Shown here piece by piece: positions 61,936-64,000 of a DNA stretch of 64,000 bases. Source of the stretch: Algoriphagus sp. GTDB taxonomy: Bacteria; Bacteroidota; Bacteroidia; Cytophagales; Cyclobacteriaceae. Where the stretch lies: contig NZ_JAUXYL010000038.1 of the NCBI RefSeq assembly GCF_030694375.1, positions 496,001 to 560,000 of the forward strand. Reading direction: 5' to 3'. Position numbers and translations under genes: made by a program. Numbering within the stretch: position 1 is the first letter of the stretch; every line of letters starts with the position of its first letter. Under the pieces are notes generated by a model. It was not told the origin of the DNA. It searched no databases and worked only from the letters and a program-made list of their open reading frames with translations.

Positions 61936-62577
61936 TTAGATTTTTTCTCCGAATGCAAGATCTCCGGCATCACCAAGTCCTGGGACGATGTAGAACTTTT
62001 CATTCAGAGATAGATCCAAGGCTCCAAGCCATAATTTATAAGGAACTTTTACGTTTTCCTGGATGTACTTTACACCTTCTGGAGAGGCAATAATCGCTAC
62101 AATATGAATAATTTCAGGAGTGCCATGGGTCAAAATTGTTTCGATGGAGCGAACAAATGATTTACCTGTCGCCAGCATTGGGTCTGCTAAGATTACCGTT
62201 TTCCCCTCAAGATTTGGGCTTGCGTGATAGCCTAAATTTATTACCACCTCATTCGATCCCTCCTCTCGAAAAGCCCCTATGAATCCACTTTCAGCTCTGT
62301 CGAAAAAATTTAAGAATCCTTGGTAAAAGGGGATCGAAGCCCGAAGAACTGCAAAGATGACAGGGTCAATACTTGGCGTTTTTATTTTTGTTTTAGCCAA
62401 TGGTGTCTGAATCTCCTTTTCTTGGTAGGGGAAGGATTTTGAAATTTCATAGGCCAAAATTTCTCCAATTCTTTCTAAATTTTTCCGAAATCTTAATCTA
62501 TCACTTTGAATCGTAATGTCACGAAGCTCAGCAATAAATTGATTTCCAATTGAGTTGAATTCTTCTAAAACAAACAT
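61936..62577 (-). CDS. upp: Uracil phosphoribosyltransferase
   Basis: A 213-residue pyrimidine salvage enzyme that makes UMP from uracil and PRPP. The PRPP motif is VILADPMLATGKSF near residue 130, and the C-terminal FYIVPGLGDAGDLAFG binds uracil. Length is usual. It is followed by the calcium exchanger gene 3 bases away, which is an unexpected partner, and the two may be co-transcribed by chance of packing. Confidence 0.95.
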   Translation of the reverse strand: MFVLEEFNSIGNQFIAELRDITIQSDRLRFRKNLERIGEILAYEISKSFPYQEKEIQTPLAKTKIKTPSIDPVIFAVLRASIPFYQGFLNFFDRAESGFIGAFREEGSNEVVINLGYHASPNLEGKTVILADPMLATGKSFVRSIETILTHGTPEIIHIVAIIASPEGVKYIQENVKVPYKLWLGALDLSLNEKFYIVPGLGDAGDLAFGEKI

Positions 62578-62588
62578 GATATCAGTAT

Positions 62589-62628
62589 AAATACTTAGTC
62601 CGATTTACCTAAACCGGACTAAGTATTT
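62589..62628 (-). terminator. Terminator of the OmpA-like gene
   Basis: A perfect 14-bp stem (62589-62602 with 62615-62628) and a 12-base loop, 3 bases after the OmpA stop on the minus strand. No strong T tract follows, so a processing hairpin is possible. Confidence 0.7.
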
Positions 62629-62631
62629 GAT

Positions 62632-63927
62632 TTATAGGATTTGAAAACTCGTTCTTCGTGCCAATTGGCGAGCCTCAGGTGATGCTTTATCCACTGAAGT
62701 ATCTTCCCCATAACCTTTGAATGAAAGTCTTGCAGCATCAACTCCTGAAGAAACTAACAAATCATATACTGCTTTTGCTCGCTTCTCTGAAAGCTTCATG
62801 TTATAATTTTCCGTTCCAAGTTCATCGGCATAACCTTTAATTTCCAAACGAACCCCTGGATTTCTCTTCAAAAAGTTAGACACAAATTGGGCTGCACTAA
62901 TGGAGTAACCTAATGGTTTTGAGCTATCAAATGCGAAGTAAACATTTACATACCCATCATTAATTGCTTTTTTCAGGTAGTCAACTTCATCTAAAATCTC
63001 TACTTCTGAGGGGCAGCCGTTAAGAGAAGATGGCCCTGGCTGAAATGGGCATTTATCAAGGTGATCAGGAGTCCCATCTCCATCTGAATCAAGTGTTATT
63101 CCTAAAGAATTAACCCTTGCTCCTGAGGGAGTATTTGGCTCCTTGTCCAAGTAATCAGGAATACCATCTCCATCAGAGTCTTTGAGCATATCTTTGATTT
63201 CAGTTATTGCTTCGTTCAACTCGTCTTTGGTAGCATATTTTTCATTGGCGAAGTACCAATCTGCATGTTTTTCAGCCTTTCCTAAATAAAAATTCAATCC
63301 AAGCGTACCTGTCCACCAAGTTCCTGTAGCGTGGACAAATGGATTACTTGGGGGATTTGGTTGGTCCAAAGCATTGTAATAATTCCCATCTAATGTATAA
63401 GTTTGTCTTCCATTGATATTTACAGAAATATCTCCAGCTAAAGCTACTCTATCAGATAGGTTAAATAATGAAGTTAAACCAGTAGTGATAAGGTAGTAAT
63501 ATTCTGGCTCTAAAGAATATGTCGCAGGTTCTTTATAATCAATTCTACCCCCACCTGCGCCAAGATGGCCAAGTAAACCTAGCTTCTTAGAAAAAGATTC
63601 GAAGTTTAACATTTTTCCAAAGTTGCCAACTCCTTGAAGAGTTATGGTTTGATAGTTAGTTGTAAACTCCGGACTTTTTCCCTTGGCTTCCCTGAAATTT
63701 CCCGTCCCTAAGTTTCCTTTAAACCCCACATACTCATTGATCATATATCGTGCTCCGATATCAATATGTCCCAGATTTAAAGTTGGTGATAGATATCCAG
63801 GGGTTAAAGGTCCCATTGCTTTATTAAAGCCTCCATTTAATTCGATTGACCATCTGTTAAATTCTTTTTGGGCGGAGACTTTCAATGCGGCTCCTAGTAG
63901 AAGGATTACGATAAGGTGTTTTTTCAT
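62632..63927 (-). CDS. OmpA-family outer-membrane protein with type 3 repeats
   Basis: A 431-residue protein. After a signal peptide (ending KVSAQ), about 220 residues form a predicted beta-barrel. Two thrombospondin type 3 calcium loops follow (DSDGDGIPDYLDKEPN and DSDGDGTPDHLDKCP), then an OmpA-like peptidoglycan-binding domain with KGYADELGTENYNMKLSEKRA. The domain would tie the outer membrane to the cell wall. The remaining 63928-64000 is upstream sequence in which I see no other feature. Confidence 0.92.
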   Translation of the reverse strand: MKKHLIVILLLGAALKVSAQKEFNRWSIELNGGFNKAMGPLTPGYLSPTLNLGHIDIGARYMINEYVGFKGNLGTGNFREAKGKSPEFTTNYQTITLQGVGNFGKMLNFESFSKKLGLLGHLGAGGGRIDYKEPATYSLEPEYYYLITTGLTSLFNLSDRVALAGDISVNINGRQTYTLDGNYYNALDQPNPPSNPFVHATGTWWTGTLGLNFYLGKAEKHADWYFANEKYATKDELNEAITEIKDMLKDSDGDGIPDYLDKEPNTPSGARVNSLGITLDSDGDGTPDHLDKCPFQPGPSSLNGCPSEVEILDEVDYLKKAINDGYVNVYFAFDSSKPLGYSISAAQFVSNFLKRNPGVRLEIKGYADELGTENYNMKLSEKRAKAVYDLLVSSGVDAARLSFKGYGEDTSVDKASPEARQLARRTSFQIL

Positions 63928-64000
63928 ACTAGAGAAATAGTGATTGAGTAATTGTACCGAGGTAAAGTTAAATAAGCTTATGTGAAAATCTCCATAAAAC

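Overview
The window looks like chromosomal core sequence from a Bacteroidetes bacterium of the Cytophagales (Cyclobacteriaceae/Algoriphagus-like). The evidence is two proteins with type IX secretion C-terminal sorting domains, DUF3810 and DUF4199 family members, META and OmpA proteins typical of the phylum, few Shine-Dalgarno sites, and several good matches to the Bacteroidetes sigma promoter (TTTG, about 19 bases, TAnnTTTG). I see no prophage, integrative element, complete insertion sequence or CRISPR array. The assignment is by recognition only, without database searches.

Layout. 1-3.4 kb: a VanX-like lipoprotein dipeptidase cut by the window edge, a heptanucleotide tandem array, a ThuA-like secreted protein, an Nfu Fe-S scaffold and a DUF3810 membrane protein. 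3.5-7.7 kb: an amidohydrolase lipoprotein and a T9SS-exported FG-GAP protein separated by a large palindromic tract. 7.7-14 kb: murF, a PIN toxin/antitoxin pair, DUF2461, a HAD phosphatase operon and a PKD/SprB-type T9SS protein. 14-14.4 kb: a MITE-like element, a tRNA-like remnant and tRNA-Ala. 14.5-20.2 kb: recR-clpS, a Na+/solute symporter, an alkyltransferase-like protein overlapping an MscS channel, and an SDR/NTF2/Gre-like operon. 20.4-25.4 kb: thrABC behind a candidate attenuator with a Thr/Met/Ile-rich leader peptide. 25.6-31.2 kb: GH43, a polyprenyl diphosphate synthase, DUF4199, and an acyltransferase/GpsA pair for glycerolipid initiation. 31.3-37.5 kb: tandem paralogous PQQ-type sugar dehydrogenases, fbp, a second aspartokinase and a Tat-exported oxidoreductase. 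37.4-43 kb: an LMW-phosphatase/ketosamine kinase/GNAT operon, then waaA-rsgA-PRTase-panB. 43-50 kb: a PQQ-propeller protein, an alpha-glucan cassette (debranching enzyme, GT4, GH57), a 46-codon small ORF with its own terminator, and tRNA-His. 50-64 kb: dihydroorotase, DEAD-box helicase, M28 peptidase, gcvP convergent with lipA, OsmC, serine dehydratase alpha subunit, a Ca2+/Na+ exchanger operon, upp and an OmpA porin.

Functional links. The Thr operon and the separate aspartokinase cover aspartate-family biosynthesis. gcvP, lipA and the serine dehydratase meet in glycine/serine catabolism. The debranching enzyme, GT4 and GH57 genes form one translationally coupled alpha-glucan operon. The phosphatase, ketosamine kinase and acetyltransferase overlap end to end and resemble a protein-deglycation cassette. 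Most convergent gene pairs are separated by strong bidirectional hairpin terminators or overlap by a few bases.

The least ordinary signals are the thr leader peptide and its structures, the MITE/tRNA-like module beside tRNA-Ala, the heptamer array, the unlisted 46-aa ORF, and the alkyltransferase-like protein without its acceptor cysteine. I found no convincing wholly new multi-gene system.
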